Shown: piece after piece, positions 11,888-22,602 of the stretch
Layout: every line of letters starts with the position of its first letter
How positions within the stretch are numbered: position 1 is the first letter of the stretch
Assembly: GCA_022575985.1 (NCBI GenBank)
Contig: JAKSXM010000247.1
Span: 9,819,501-9,883,500, forward strand
Length of the DNA: 64,000 bases
From: Anagrus nilaparvatae
Taxonomy: Eukaryota > Arthropoda > Insecta > Hymenoptera > Mymaridae
Direction of reading: 5' to 3'
Program-made: the position numbers and the translations under genes
The notes under the pieces: generated by a model
Database searches by the model: none
Seen by the model: only the letters and a program-made list of their open reading frames with translations
Told to the model about the DNA's origin: nothing

Positions 11888-12945
11888 AATCATCAATTCA
11901 AAATGATAAAAAAGTTTAAACAAAATTATTTAAATAATTATAATTATTTTCAAAAATTAAAGAATTATTTAAATTAATGATTTGAAATAATTTAATTTAA
12001 TTATACCGTAAACAAAAAACAAAAAAAGTTATTCATATATAATCCAAAGAGAAAAGAGAGAGTAATAAATTGTACAACCTCTTTTTTTTAATATTAATTT
12101 TTAATAAAAATTACAAGTCCAAACAGGACAATGTAAAGAAGAGAGAGAGAAATATTTTTAAAAATATTACCTAAATATTCTAAGTTTAATTTGTTGCTGA
12201 CATGCGCACTTTACTCCAAAATTACAAAAAGAAAGGAAGATGATGGCTGCTACTGTTGCGTATTTGACTTGTCCGGAGCAGAAGTTTAAAGAACACATGA
12301 TGAATTTCTTTTTCCGGTTTTCTATGAAGTCGTACCCAGAATTGACCAAATTTTTTCTTAAAGCGCCAAAATGCTCCGATTTTCTCTTGTAACTTCCTGT
12401 TTCTCTTTTCTTCATGTATTTAAAAATGTACGTCAACTCCCACCATATATACGAATAATAAATAATATATTTGAAAAAAAAGAAAATTTCTTTGTATAAT
12501 ATTATGATGTCCTTCTTGAATCAAAAAAAAATTTTTCAAATAATTTTTTCCTTTTTTCTGTTACTCGTCGTCATATAATTTGATAATGTGAAGAAAAAAC
12601 AAAAAAAATCTTCGTCTTCGATGATGTTGTTTCTTTTTATTATGCCGGTACATACTGCGCCGGTACTTTTTGAAAAGACGCCATTTCTTCTTTTTTTTTT
12701 TAATACTTGTTGAATGCAATGAATATTATATTGAGATGATTTTTTGATGAATAGATAATTTTTATAACAGATTTTTAACTATTTTTGTATATTTAATAAA
12801 ATTTTTGACTCCGTTATAATGAGTACACTTGCACGTTTTTTTTAAATTTTTTGAGGTCATTAACCTTTGATGAAAAAGAATTGCACATTTTTTGATTTAC
12901 TTTTGTGTATTTCATAAATTTACACTGTGCACAACATATAAAAAA
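11888..12945. other. Spacer between the two Helitron-like arms
   Basis: AT-rich and apparently noncoding. The patch at 12200-12420 has higher GC and an 89-codon minus-strand frame (12167-12436) with no recognisable motif. Part of it may be captured sequence, since Helitrons often carry fragments of other loci, but nothing identifies a source. Confidence 0.35.
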
Positions 12946-14460
12946 CTAGCAAAAGTTGGAGGGGGGGCTCTGCCCCCCCTGTATTGTATTTACTTTTGTT
13001 TCTGTTGCTTAAGAAAATCATGTTTCACTGCACATTTATAATTATGCAAACACATTAAGAGTTTTTAGAATAGCCTAGTTCTATCCCCAGTAAAGTTAAA
13101 ATTATTAATTAAGGAAAATTATTTGAAAAGGTATTGGAGAGGCTATTTCTAATCCCGAAGATAATTTATATCTTATGGAATGCAACAGAATCTAGCATTT
13201 TAGTATTAGTATCTCGTGTACTATTTTGGTATTCTATAGACTTAGAGACTTCAAGACCTTTTATGAATCATGTTAGCCGGCTAGTGATTTCATAATTTAA
13301 ACTTTGTGTTATTAACTGGATATGCAATTTTTTCGATATTTTTTGATCTAGAGAATTTAAGGTCTCATAATAAAAATTTATCAAATAATTTTCAGAGGGG
13401 CCTCTTCATAGTCCTAATAGTTTGTAGCGTAAACAAATATAAATTGCAAATAATAAAGTAATTTTTAAATAAAAAAGCGTACATTTGATTCCTGGATATG
13501 CAAAATCTAGTTTTTTAGAGGGCCCAATTATTGGTTAATGATAATCTCGATAAACTAAATGTAAAAAAATTAATTTATGTTACAACAATCATGTTTTTGT
13601 TTTCTGAATAGTAAATAATCTATAAAATTTCTTGAATTTTTCTCTATTTTTTTAATTTTACTGCAAATTATCGAAAATTTATTTTGAAAAATCAAAGAAA
13701 TGTTCAGGCTCTAAAAAAATTTTACACATTTTTAAAGAAGCGTCCGTTTTTTATGCAAATTTATCTGAATACATATAAATTAGTGCCGAATCGAGTAATA
13801 CCAAAAATTTTATCATATTTAGAAGTTATTTCACTTTTTAAGCAAATTTTCAAAAAATTTTATTTTTTCCAAAAATAGTGAAAATTGAATATCTCCAAAA
13901 GTACGGTAACTGAGTTTCAAAACTATGGCCTATGTCACCCGCTGACTTTTTTTCTATATTTTGATACTTCATTTTGACATTGATTCGACCCTGATGATGA
14001 AACACATACACACACAGACCCACAAATAGATGATTATAAATACCACTAAAAGTAAAAAAATGTTTTAAAATTTTCGGACCAGCTTCAAAAATATTTTATA
14101 AAATTTTAAAGATACCTCCGTTTTGAATAAAAATTTAGGAGAATACGCAAGAATTGGTGCCAAATCGAATACTACAAAGTGTGACAGTAAATTTTTTCGA
14201 TTGTCTCAAGATTTTTTATTTTTTGTTAAAAATTTTTAAAAATTTTATCAAGTTCAAAAACACTAAAAATTGAATATCTCCAAAAGTAAGATAGCTGAAT
14301 CGCAAAACTATGGCCTATGTCACTCGCGGACATTTTTTCTTTAATTTGACACCGGTTTTAGATAATTTCGTTCAATGGTTTGGCCCTGATGATAATACAC
14401 ACACACACACAGACACACAAATAAATTTTCAAATATATATAGTAGTAAGAAGTAGTAAGA
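12946..14460 (-). mobile_element. Non-autonomous Helitron-like element
   Basis: Read on the minus strand, it begins after A with TCTTACTACTTC at 14460. It ends with a hairpin (seven G, a 5-base loop, seven C, around 12961-12980), an 11-base spacer and CTAG at 12946-12949, followed by T. This is the Helitron signature: 5' TC, 3' hairpin plus CTRR, insertion between A and T, no target duplication. No Rep/helicase gene is present. A second CTAG end of the same design lies at 41136. Confidence 0.55.
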
Positions 14461-14603
14461 TAAGATAAGTTAAGATATACACATGAGTTTCATGTAATCA
14501 CACTGCCACATAAAAAATAATTATACCAATCACCCGACTTTTCTTTAAATTTCTTGACCTTCTCCGACTTATTTACAATTATTTTTACTTGTAAAAAATA
14601 AAA

Positions 14604-14618
14604 CCACAATGGATGCCA
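14604..14618 (-). promoter_or_regulatory. BEL primer-binding site
   Basis: TGGCATCCATTGTGG on the minus strand, two bases inside the 5' LTR. It starts with the TGG expected for pairing with the CCA end of a tRNA. I have not identified which tRNA. Confidence 0.6.
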
Positions 14619-14620
14619 AA

Positions 14621-14856
14621 TGTCTATAATGATGTTGATATTGGAGTGGGTTGAAGGATCGTGGAGAATAAAGAGAATCGGTGATTAATTTTACCAAAGG
14701 ATATATTTTATTTTTACAGACCAAAGGCCAGCGTCTGCTCACGGTGAGAGTTATCGACGCACTAAACGCACCGGGAACTCAGAACAGTAAAAATGAAAGG
14801 GGGGGGTGCGCACACACACATTCACACTATATACAATATGTACACGTAACACAACA
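14621..14856 (-). repeat. BEL/Pao LTR (5' LTR in element orientation)
   Basis: 236 bp matching 4361-4600, beginning TGTCTATAATG and ending ACACAACA on the plus strand. It is followed by the AATAC duplication at 14857-14861. Confidence 0.9.
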
Positions 14857-15321
14857 AATACTGAATTTTACTTTTAATGACTGTAATATAATATAGACTT
14901 TTTACTGATAACAATTTTCTGTACTCTTCTTCGAATTCTGGTAAATGTTTGTACTTTTAGTATATGATTTTTTGTATTTTTTGTAGAACTGAGTTTAAAA
15001 AATCTATATTGTTGTTATATGCACTGCCCCATGCCACCATGCCATACATCACAGTGGATTGAATAAGTGCATAGAATATTTGTAACGTTTGTTTGTAGTT
15101 TATTACTCTACTCAGTTTCCGTATAATATAGAATTAAAAAGCTAAATTCTTTACTGTTTTTTTTATTTGAGTTTCCCACCTTAGATTTGAATCTATTATG
15201 ATACCCAGGAACTTGCTTTCAACAACCCTTTTAATCGTGTTCATTTAAATTTCAACCTTAAACTCTTTGGGTTGCGTGGATTTATATATGGAAAAAGTGG
15301 TACATTCTGTCTTTTCTATGT
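14857..15321 (-). pseudogene. LINE reverse transcriptase, thumb and C-terminal region
   Basis: Conceptual translation on the minus strand shows typical LINE segments: FLGIIIDSNLRWETQIKK, ALIQSTVMYGMVAWG and LQKIQKIIY, with at least three stops. It runs in frame from 15322-15771 toward the BEL junction and continues in 4144-4360. It contributes the thumb and the region after it, which contacts the template. Confidence 0.75.
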
Positions 15322-15771
15322 TTAGTAATAGTTTGTTCGTATTTTGCCAATCATATTTCTTCCCATTTTGTGATTAGCATCCCGTTCAACCTCTATCCAA
15401 TTCTTTCCTCTACATATCACTGTTGTACCATCTGCAAACGATATGATATCATTTTCAAATAGATACAACAGTTTATTTATGTACATAAGGAATAGTATTG
15501 GACCATGGACTGACCCCTGTGGTACTCCTATCTCGACATTACATTCTTTACTATAACAGTCATCTATTTTCACAATTTGCTTCCGATTTACTAGGTAACT
15601 TTTAATTATATTTTTTGTCTTTCCATGTATACCAATATTTTCTAATTTACTATATAGTATGTTATGTTCAACCATATCGAATGCTTTTTGTAGGTCAAGG
15701 AATATTACCGCCATAGGGGTAGAGGTGTCTAGAGTTTCGTATATATTTTCAGTTAAGTAATCAATGGCCAT
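15322..15771 (-). pseudogene. LINE reverse transcriptase core, catalytic motif changed
   Basis: The 149-codon frame has the non-LTR RT fingers and palm: MAVIFLDLQKAFDMVEHN (motif with the first catalytic Asp), GVPQGSVHGPILFLMYINKL and SFADGTTVI. The last is the F/YxDD box with its second Asp replaced by Gly. The usual function is target-primed reverse transcription. Flanking segments are in other frames or interrupted, so this copy is dead. Confidence 0.88.
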
Positions 15772-16852
15772 ACTTGTGTTGCAGCCTTCTCTAAATCCGT
15801 ATTGTCTTTTTGCTAAAATTTCGTATTTTTCTAGGTAACTGACTATCCTAACCTTTACTAGTTTTTCAAATATTTTTGACAGGTTTGATAAAAGAGCTAT
15901 GGGTCTATAGTTTTTACATAGGTGACTATCACCAGTTTTGAATATTGGTGTAATTATTGCAATTTTAAGGCTGTCAGGAAATACTTCAGTTTCTATAATT
16001 AAGTTAAAAATATGGGCAATTGGTTTCGTTAAGTAGTTACTTAGGGTTTTTAGGGTTGCAACACTAATATTATCATTACCTGTTGCTTTTTTTACGTCTA
16101 GTGAATTTATGACTTTTTCGATTTCTTCAGTGCTAGTTTGTGAAAAAAATATTGTATTTTCGTTTATTTTTGGGTTTTACTCTATGTTTGTGGGTTTAAT
16201 TTTAGCAGCCAGTTTTTTTGCTATGTTTGTATAGTAATTGTTGAGAGTATTTGCTATGTCCTCTTTATTTATCGAAATTTGTTGATTTTCTGTAATTAAG
16301 TCTATTTTCTCATTTTTCTTTTTTGTATTTTTATTGTAAACGTTTTCAGTGATAAATTCCGATAATTTTTTGGTATTGTTTATGTTTTCTACTTGTCTTT
16401 GTAAATTAATTTCTTTCGCTTTTTTTATCATTATTTTAAATATATATTGATATTTCACAAATCTTTTTTTCTTTGTCCCATTTGTTGGATCATGTTTCCA
16501 AACTTTTTACAGTTTTTGTTTTACTTTACTAGATTTTAAAATACCTTTGGTTACCCATTCATTTTTTGGTTCATTTTTACTTTTATTTTTTATTTTGACC
16601 CTTGAATCATTTTAAATTGCCACTGTTTTTTTTATAAGCAAATTTGTTGCTTCATTTACGTTCCCTATTTGGTAAATTTCCCCCCAATTTGTGTTTATAG
16701 CTGATGTTAACATTTTTTTGTAATTAAATTTGTATAATTTTTTCTTATTCTCATTTGGTATTGTATAAGTTTATATGCTGATAGCGGCCATGTAGTGATC
16801 TGTTATTTGAATTTGAATATTATATGTTACCGCATTTTTGTTTTGTGACAGT
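15772..16852 (-). pseudogene. LINE segment between endonuclease and RT core, decayed
   Basis: The minus strand holds a Lys/Asn-rich frame at 16177-16458 (NTKKLSEFITENVYN, then NTLNNYYTNIAKKL). This resembles the linker before LINE reverse transcriptases, where a helix ending in an F-N-x-Y-F or N-x-Y-Y motif is common. The rest has stops but keeps RT-like strings on conceptual translation. I treat it as part of the broken LINE polyprotein. Confidence 0.6.
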
Positions 16853-17150
16853 CTATAAAAAATATGGTCTATGCAAGTACCACCGTTTTTTTTTTGGTCT
16901 GGTTACCGTATTTATGCCGCTTACATACTCATTTTGAAGCATGTTCGTTAAATATTCTACTGATTCTTTATCTATTTCTAATATATTTATATTTATGTCA
17001 CCTATAATTATGTGATTTTTTTGACTTTTTTTATCTTTTAAGTATTTTTTAAATAATTTTTTAAATTCATCTTTAATGACTTTTTGTGACCTATACATGG
17101 CAGTTATCAGCAATTTATCATTGAGTTTATTATTTTTACTTTGGTATATA
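16853..17150 (-). pseudogene. LINE endonuclease, C-terminal half
   Basis: The frame at 16853-17113 contains MYRSQ, then HIIIGDININIL (the G-D-x-N motif of the AP-type endonuclease) and a decayed version of the downstream region up to H-R-P-Y-F. It is cut from its N-terminal half by the Ginger-like transposon at 17151-18336. The enzyme would nick target DNA to prime reverse transcription. Confidence 0.7.
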
Positions 17151-18336
17151 TGTTACCGCTAAAGTACTGAATTCCGTTGTTATATATAAAATCTAGGTAA
17201 TATATATAATAACGAGTGCTGGTAGGTAAAATATTAAACTAAAACTGAATTTAATATATTACCTAGGTTTTATATATAATATAGTTCTATTTAATATATT
17301 ACCTAAGTGGCACCCGTTAATATATTAAATTCAGTTTTAGTTTTATATTTTACCTACCAGCACTCGTTATTATATATATTACCTAGGTTAATTTACAGAA
17401 AAAAAATTTAAGATTTATTTTAAGGAGAAATTATAGGCTTTACAACCAATCCTTTTTTCACGCACCCTTTTTTTTCTGACAAACTTCGCATAAATTTAAA
17501 AATAAATTAATTTCTTTTTGTTTGATATTTTTGTATTGCCTTTTTAATTCTTTTATCATTCGATCACGACCACCATGGCCGATATTTATATGGGCTTCAT
17601 ACAATTTGTCAAAAAGATCTTCTACTGAACAATAATATTTTATGTCAGGATTCTTGTCAGAAAGAGGAAGTATTAATTTTTCTACTCCATTTGAACTTAA
17701 AACATCATAATGTTGTAACAAATAATAATCAGAAGGCTGTTTCTTATAATCGCTATTTTTAAATTCTTTAACTTTATTGATTATTTCTTCAGTTTTACTT
17801 TTTGAAAAATAATACGTATTTTTTGAATTTTTATCAATTAAATTATCAAGCTTTTTGTAAAATCTTTCTTTGAAAATTATTTTTTTATCAACGTCCATAG
17901 CACTCATTATTTTTGTAATATTATAACTCAAAATTTTCAAAAACTATGTATTACTTTTTCAACTTGTAAAGCTAAACTGATGAGCGCCGTCTGTTTATTT
18001 ATTATCTTGATTTCACCAAAAATTATTTAAGACATAAAATCATAATCATAATAATACTCAAATAATAATACTTGCCGTTAATTCAAAATTTAATAGTTTA
18101 TAAAAACAAACAATAATAAATACTTGAAAAATTCATCTATTCAATAAATTAGCGGGTAATAAACTCGAGTTTAATATATTACCTAATGCTGTCTCGATAT
18201 TATATATAAAACCTAGGTAATATATTAAATTGAGTTTTATTTAATAAATTAACGTATTAGTTTTGGAGTTTTTCGTTAATATATATATTACCTAGGTATT
18301 ATATATAATAACATTTTCAGTACTTTAGCGGTAACA
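17151..18336 (-). mobile_element. Ginger-like DNA transposon inserted in the LINE
   Basis: The termini are TGTTACCGCTAAAGTACTGAA on the left and its reverse complement on the right, with TATA directly outside both ends (17147-17150 and 18337-18340). TGT...ACA termini, a 4-bp duplication and a gypsy-integrase-like protein are the marks of Ginger elements. Inner repeats around 17190-17390 and 18150-18310 (blocks with TATTACCTAGG) form further inverted repeats. At 1186 bp and with only the integrase N-terminus left, this is a deletion derivative. Confidence 0.7.
17458..17940 (-). pseudogene. Integrase-like transposase N-terminus (KRBA2/Ginger type)
   Basis: The 160-codon frame has a helical N-terminus, then SDYYLLQHYDVLSSNGVEKL. 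An HHCC zinc-binding domain follows (HINIGHGGRDRMIKELK, CEVCQKKKG). This combination is known from a family of integrase-like proteins that includes vertebrate KRBA2 and many insect homologues. The catalytic DDE core that should follow is absent, because the frame ends inside the element. The ATG at 17940 is plausible, but an upstream in-frame start cannot be excluded. Confidence 0.65.
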
Positions 18337-18340
18337 TATA

Positions 18341-18711
18341 CTTATTTCTATTGCCTTAATTTTACCTATGTTTGTAATATTTATTTTTGAATTTATATTA
18401 TCCTTCACGTAAAGAAGAACTCCATTGTTTTGATTGATGTCACGCTCGCTGTAGTGGTTGACGTAGCCTTCTATTTTGTATTCAGTTATACTGTGGATTT
18501 TTCTAGTTTCAGTGCATATTATTATGTCAGGTTTGTACTTAATTTCTATTATTTTTGTTAAAAGATTTTCGTGATTTGCATTTATGCCTCAAATGTTAGT
18601 GTGAAAAATATTGAAATTATTGTTGGTTTTTTCCATTTTATTATTATAATCTTCGATGTCTTCACATATGACTTCTGTATTGTTAGTTATATGAATTGTA
18701 TTTTGTGCCAT
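18341..18711 (-). pseudogene. LINE endonuclease, N-terminal half
   Basis: Minus-strand translation from an ATG at 18711 gives a short leader. It is followed by NIFHTNI, a TGA, GINANHENLLTKI and PDIIICTETRK, ending in YVKDNINSK. This is the beginning of an AP-type endonuclease, with the catalytic Glu in the TETR motif. One in-frame stop is present. The other half is at 16853-17150, beyond the Ginger-like insertion. Confidence 0.7.
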
Positions 18712-18855
18712 CTTACGTCGGGCTATTTATGTTAGATTTGTATCCTGTGTCGGTAATATAGTTAACTATTGATTGTGGGTATGTGTATCAGATTCGTATA
18801 TACAGGTAATTTACGTGAGGTACTTCAAATTTGCACGAACTTTTGAGTTGCACTA

Positions 18856-19416
18856 TTGATTGACGATCTACCTTCCGAAGTTACTTTGTTACTATTAATG
18901 TATACATTAATAAGTATTAAACAAGACCCAATTAAATTAGAAAAAGTTCAAAACTACAAAAGGCCTAAAAATATTAAACAACTACAAAATTTTTTAGGAT
19001 TTTTAAATTATTATTCTCGTTTTGCCGAAAATTATGCAGATAAAATCATACCATTATTAAACTTATTAAAAAAAGATACTAAATATAAATGGACTGAAGA
19101 GCATGAAGAAGCATTTATAAATATCAAAAAACTCTTCATTGAACAAAAAACATTAGTTTTTCCAGATCTAAAAAAGCCATTTATCTTAACCACCGATAGT
19201 AGTCAATATGCGATAGGATCTGTTTTATCTTAACTTGATGATAATGGAGAAGAGAAAATAATTACTTGTATTAGCCGTACATTAAAATCTGCTGAAATTA
19301 ATTATTTTATATGTGAAAAAGAACTCCTCAGTGTAATTTATGCTCTAAAAAAGCTCAACACATACATAGCAGGTGCTAAAATTTTAGTAAAAGTTGATCA
19401 CAAAGCAATAACTGTT
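18856..19416 (+). pseudogene. Gypsy-type RT end and RNase H, truncated at its 5' side
   Basis: From about 18910 the frame reads QNFLGFLNYYSRF (conserved Ty3/mdg4 stretch after the polymerase palm), WTEEHEEAFINIK, then FILTTDSSQYAIGSVLS for the first RNase H Asp. A TAA at 19231-19233 interrupts it. The same frame then continues through SRTLKSAEINYF, the catalytic-Glu segment EKELLSVIYALKK and VKVDHKAITVM. The first ~20 codons are LINE-derived and not part of it. No polymerase palm, protease or gag lies upstream, so the element is 5'-truncated. Confidence 0.85.
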
Positions 19417-20664
19417 ATGCAAAAATGTAAGTTTTCGAATGAAAGACTTAAGCGTTGGATACTTTTCACTCAAGATTATGACATCAACTATAAGTTTATC
19501 CCAGGCAAAGAAAACGTTGCAGCAGATGTTTTAAGTAGATGTTATGGCGAAGACTATGAACCATTAGAATCAAAAGAAATTTCAATATATGCAGTAATGA
19601 TGGAAAAACCGAGTAAAAAAATTATAGAAATGTTGAAAAATATCGAAAAACTACAAAGTGAAGATAGAAAATTATTAACATTAAAAAATAAAGTAAAATA
19701 TGAAACAGATGAAAAAGTTATGAAAAAATATATTATCGAAGATGACTTACTAAAGAAAAAATTTAAAAATGGTAAAAAATGTATCGTAATTCCTGAAAAC
19801 CTACTGGAAGAATTAATTAAAGAGTTACATATTATGTACGTTCACGTAGGAAAATTAAAAATACAGAAAATGTTAGAAGAAGAATTTTATTTCCCAGGTA
19901 TAAGACGCAAAATTGCAAATATTTTAAAAACCTGTGAAATATGTCAAAAAACTAAATATTACCCAGTATTGACAAAAATGCAAATGAAAAATATTGTATT
20001 AACTAAATGTGTAAAACTCTACCCGATAAAAAGTTGTAAAACAGAAGCAGTTATGAATAGAATTTTTAAAGAACATTTTCCCAAATATGGAAAAATGGAA
20101 AATTTGCAGTGCGATAATGCATCAATTTTTAAATCTGATAAATGGATTGATGGATTTAAAAAACTTGGAATTAATTTAATTTTCACGTCTGTAAGACATA
20201 GCTGTGCAAATATTGTTGAAAGAGTTCACAAAGAATTACACCGATTTTTCCGAGTTTTAGTAAAGGACAAGCACACTACTTGGTGTAACAATATTAAATT
20301 AATTGAAGAAATTATTAATGAAACCCATCACTCCACTACGAACTATACCCCAGCGGAATTATACTTAAATAAAAAGCCATATAGACCCTGGAAAGATATA
20401 ATAATATCTGATAATTACAATAATGAAACAAATGAAGAAAAACTATACTGGGCCTATGAAAATATGAGTAAAAGCAGATCAAAAATAAATGAAAAATTAA
20501 ATAAAACTAGAAACGATATTAAATATAAAGTTAATGATTTTGTATTATTAAGAGTCAAAAATAAGTCAAATAAAGAAAACAAAATATTTGCTAAATTCTT
20601 ATATATATATATCATGGTCCCTTTATTATTTCCAAAATTGTCGATACAAATACATACATATTAA
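19417..20664 (+). pseudogene. Gypsy RNase H end and integrase with internal deletion
   Basis: The frame is continuous with 18856-19416. It opens with the RNase H tail (FIPGKENVAADVLSR). A zinc-binding HHCC follows (HIMYVHVGKLKIQKML, CEICQKTKY), then integrase residues QCDNASIF (second Asp) and HSCANIVERVHKEL (catalytic Glu). The segment with the first catalytic Asp is missing: from about 19965 the protein jumps from the zinc domain to KLYPIK. The end (after about 20600) degenerates before the expected GPY/F-type module. Confidence 0.85.
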
Positions 20665-20801
20665 ATTATATAAATAATAACGAGGAGAGAGGGATGTTTC
20701 ATGGGGAACACTTAAGATTATATGAAAAATAAATTTAGTGTCTTATAGACAAAAGACTTTAATAGTCAAATATATTAAATATTATTCTAAAATTTTCTAA
20801 A

Positions 20802-21857
20802 ATGAGCAATATAAGTGTAGCCAATCAAGCTTTAAATAAAAAAAAGCAAGTAAAATTACACTTACAAAAAAATAATAACGGGGTGTATATTGAAAAAGTT
20901 GATAAGCATGTGCAAGCAACCAAGATTCAGCATGCTTACCCTGGAGAATATGAAATAAAACCACATACTCGTCACCTTAATGCATCAAAAAATTTAAAAA
21001 AAGCAGAGATCAGTGATAATGAAATAATTAAAAAAGGTGTTGATGCAGAAACACAAACTGAAGATAAAAATATTGTGGAAGTGAATAAAATGATTCAGTG
21101 TGACTTCGAAGATTTTTTAATAAAAATTGATAATACAACAAGACCATCAAACAAAAACGAAATTATAACATATCAAAAACTAGGCGGAATAGAAAAAAAG
21201 AAATATATTTTACCACAAATTGAAGGAATTGGCAAAAAAATCATCACTGTAAGTATTCAAGCACCAAACTATTACAAAGAAATTAAGTCAGTAGGAAGCA
21301 TTAACAACAGGCCAAGAAAATTAAGTAACATAATACAACTATTCAAAGGCGAAAAATTTTATAGATATATGAACAGAAATGCATTAAATACCGCAAATTA
21401 AATAATTTCTGAACCCGAAAAAGGATATTTTACCGCTGAATACTTGCAATCAAGTGAAATCAAAGTTAAATTAGATGATATGTTGGAATTTAATGAAGAA
21501 CTACGAAGACTAAATATAGAAGAAGCACAACAAGAAGAATTAAAAAAGAAAATAAATGAAGAAAAAATTATAAATGAATTTAACATTAATACTAAAAAAA
21601 TAATTAATTCTAATGAAAAAATTATATTATACAATAAAAATGTAGCAAGTGAGCAAACAACAATAGAAAAAAACAAAGTTAAAATAATTCCTATTGATAA
21701 TAAAAATTTAAAAAGATCACGTGATATAATTAATGAATAAGCAAATAAATTAATAAAAAAAGGTAAAATCCTAAATGAACAATAAAAATTGTTATTTAAT
21801 AATAAAAATGAAATCCTAAATAAAAATAATATAGAAAAATTTAAAAATCTTTTTTGA
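20802..21857 (+). pseudogene. Unassigned ORF downstream of gypsy integrase
   Basis: One frame runs for about 350 codons from an ATG at 20802. It is interrupted only by TAA at 21399-21401, 21738-21740 and 21783-21785, and ends with TGA at 21855-21857. The first half includes VDAETQTEDKN, a KMIQCDF segment and GGIEKKKYILPQIEG. The second half is Lys/Glu/Asn-rich and probably coiled-coil (about 21480-21620). There is no signal peptide or membrane segment, so it is not an envelope-like gene of the usual kind. I do not recognise the family. Its position after integrase and its decay rate suggest that it belonged to the element. Confidence 0.5.
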
Positions 21858-22417
21858 TATAAAATAATGTAAAAATTTTTTTTTAAGATTATAAATACAA
21901 ATAATTTTCTGTATTGAAATATAGGTAAATTAATAAAAATAATCATGATTAAAATAAAAACAAAATAATAAGAATAATAATAAAACTTTTTTTTTCTTTC
22001 TTATATAATATTCCATTCCTGACCTCTCCTAAAATATCAAAACTCTGTATTATTTCATAACAAAGAGTTTTTTTTTGGGGGTGGGGGGGATAGTTGGAGG
22101 GTACAGGAATGGGGTACATTAGCATACATACATAATAATATAGAAATGATATTCAAATATGAAATTAGAGCGCGCGTTAAACAAAAATTATCGATCGAGC
22201 ATAGATTTTTGAATACGTAGTTCGGAGGTCGCCACCTTCCGGCCTAATAAATCTAAATATGCATTTATTATATTTTTAAATAAATGCATCTGTGCATATA
22301 TCGCGAGTATGCATTGATGCAGAAAAATATATAATTAATTCAATATGATTGAATAAAATGTAAATACTGTAAATAGATAGACTAAGTTTAAGATTAGGAT
22401 ATATTTTGAAAAAATAA

Positions 22418-22430
22418 GAATCTTCTAGAA
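22418..22430. promoter_or_regulatory. Heat-shock-element-like site 1
   Basis: GAATCTTCTAGAA: three alternating GAA/TTC blocks with 2-base gaps, a perfect match to the minimal HSF trimer site. It is about 220 bp upstream of the TATA box at 22652. Confidence 0.5.
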
Positions 22431-22602
22431 TAAGTTGTAAATAATATTATTAATTAATTAAACATATAAAAAAAAGATTAAAAGGTAAAAACTATGTATA
22501 TTTCAAATTAAAAGTTGTAATAGAATAATTAAGATGTTTTTTAATTAAAAATAAATATTAAATAATAAATTTTCACATCTTAATTCTTCTAAGAACATTT
22601 GC

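Larger units (their letters stand above)
4361..14856 (-). mobile_element. BEL/Pao LTR retrotransposon, 10.5 kb, inserted in the LINE
   Basis: Two LTRs (4361-4600 and 14621-14856) begin TGT and end ACA and are flanked by AATAC. In minus-strand order: LTR, primer-binding site, long leader containing Helitron-like pieces, gag, protease, reverse transcriptase, RNase H, integrase, DUF5641 and LTR. This is the BEL/Pao gene order. The length exceeds the usual 6-8 kb because of DNA inserted in the leader between the first LTR and gag. At least four frameshifts and one in-frame stop mean it cannot move on its own. Confidence 0.92.
3838..18850 (-). mobile_element. LINE retrotransposon (I/Jockey-like), split by two insertions
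   Basis: A non-LTR element reads on the minus strand: 5' portion 18341-18850, middle 14857-17150, 3' portion 3838-4360. The parts are an apurinic endonuclease, a reverse transcriptase, a C-terminal domain, a 3' UTR and a (TAA)n tail at 3838-3868, the kind of tail known from I-clade elements. A Ginger-like transposon and a BEL/Pao retrotransposon interrupt it. Across the BEL insertion the LINE reading frame resumes correctly once the AATAC duplication is counted once. The 5' end is lost, and gypsy sequence starts by about 18.9 kb. Several stops make it inactive. Confidence 0.8.

Noticed and set aside
11624..13878. Identical 64-codon frames at 11624-11818 and 13684-13878 as a duplicated gene
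   Set aside because: They lie in the inverted arms of the Helitron-like pair and show no protein features.
21398..21946. 182-codon minus-strand ORF rich in Phe, Leu and Ile
   Set aside because: It is the complement of the Lys/Glu/Asn-rich ORF on the plus strand; apparent membrane segments arise from that composition.
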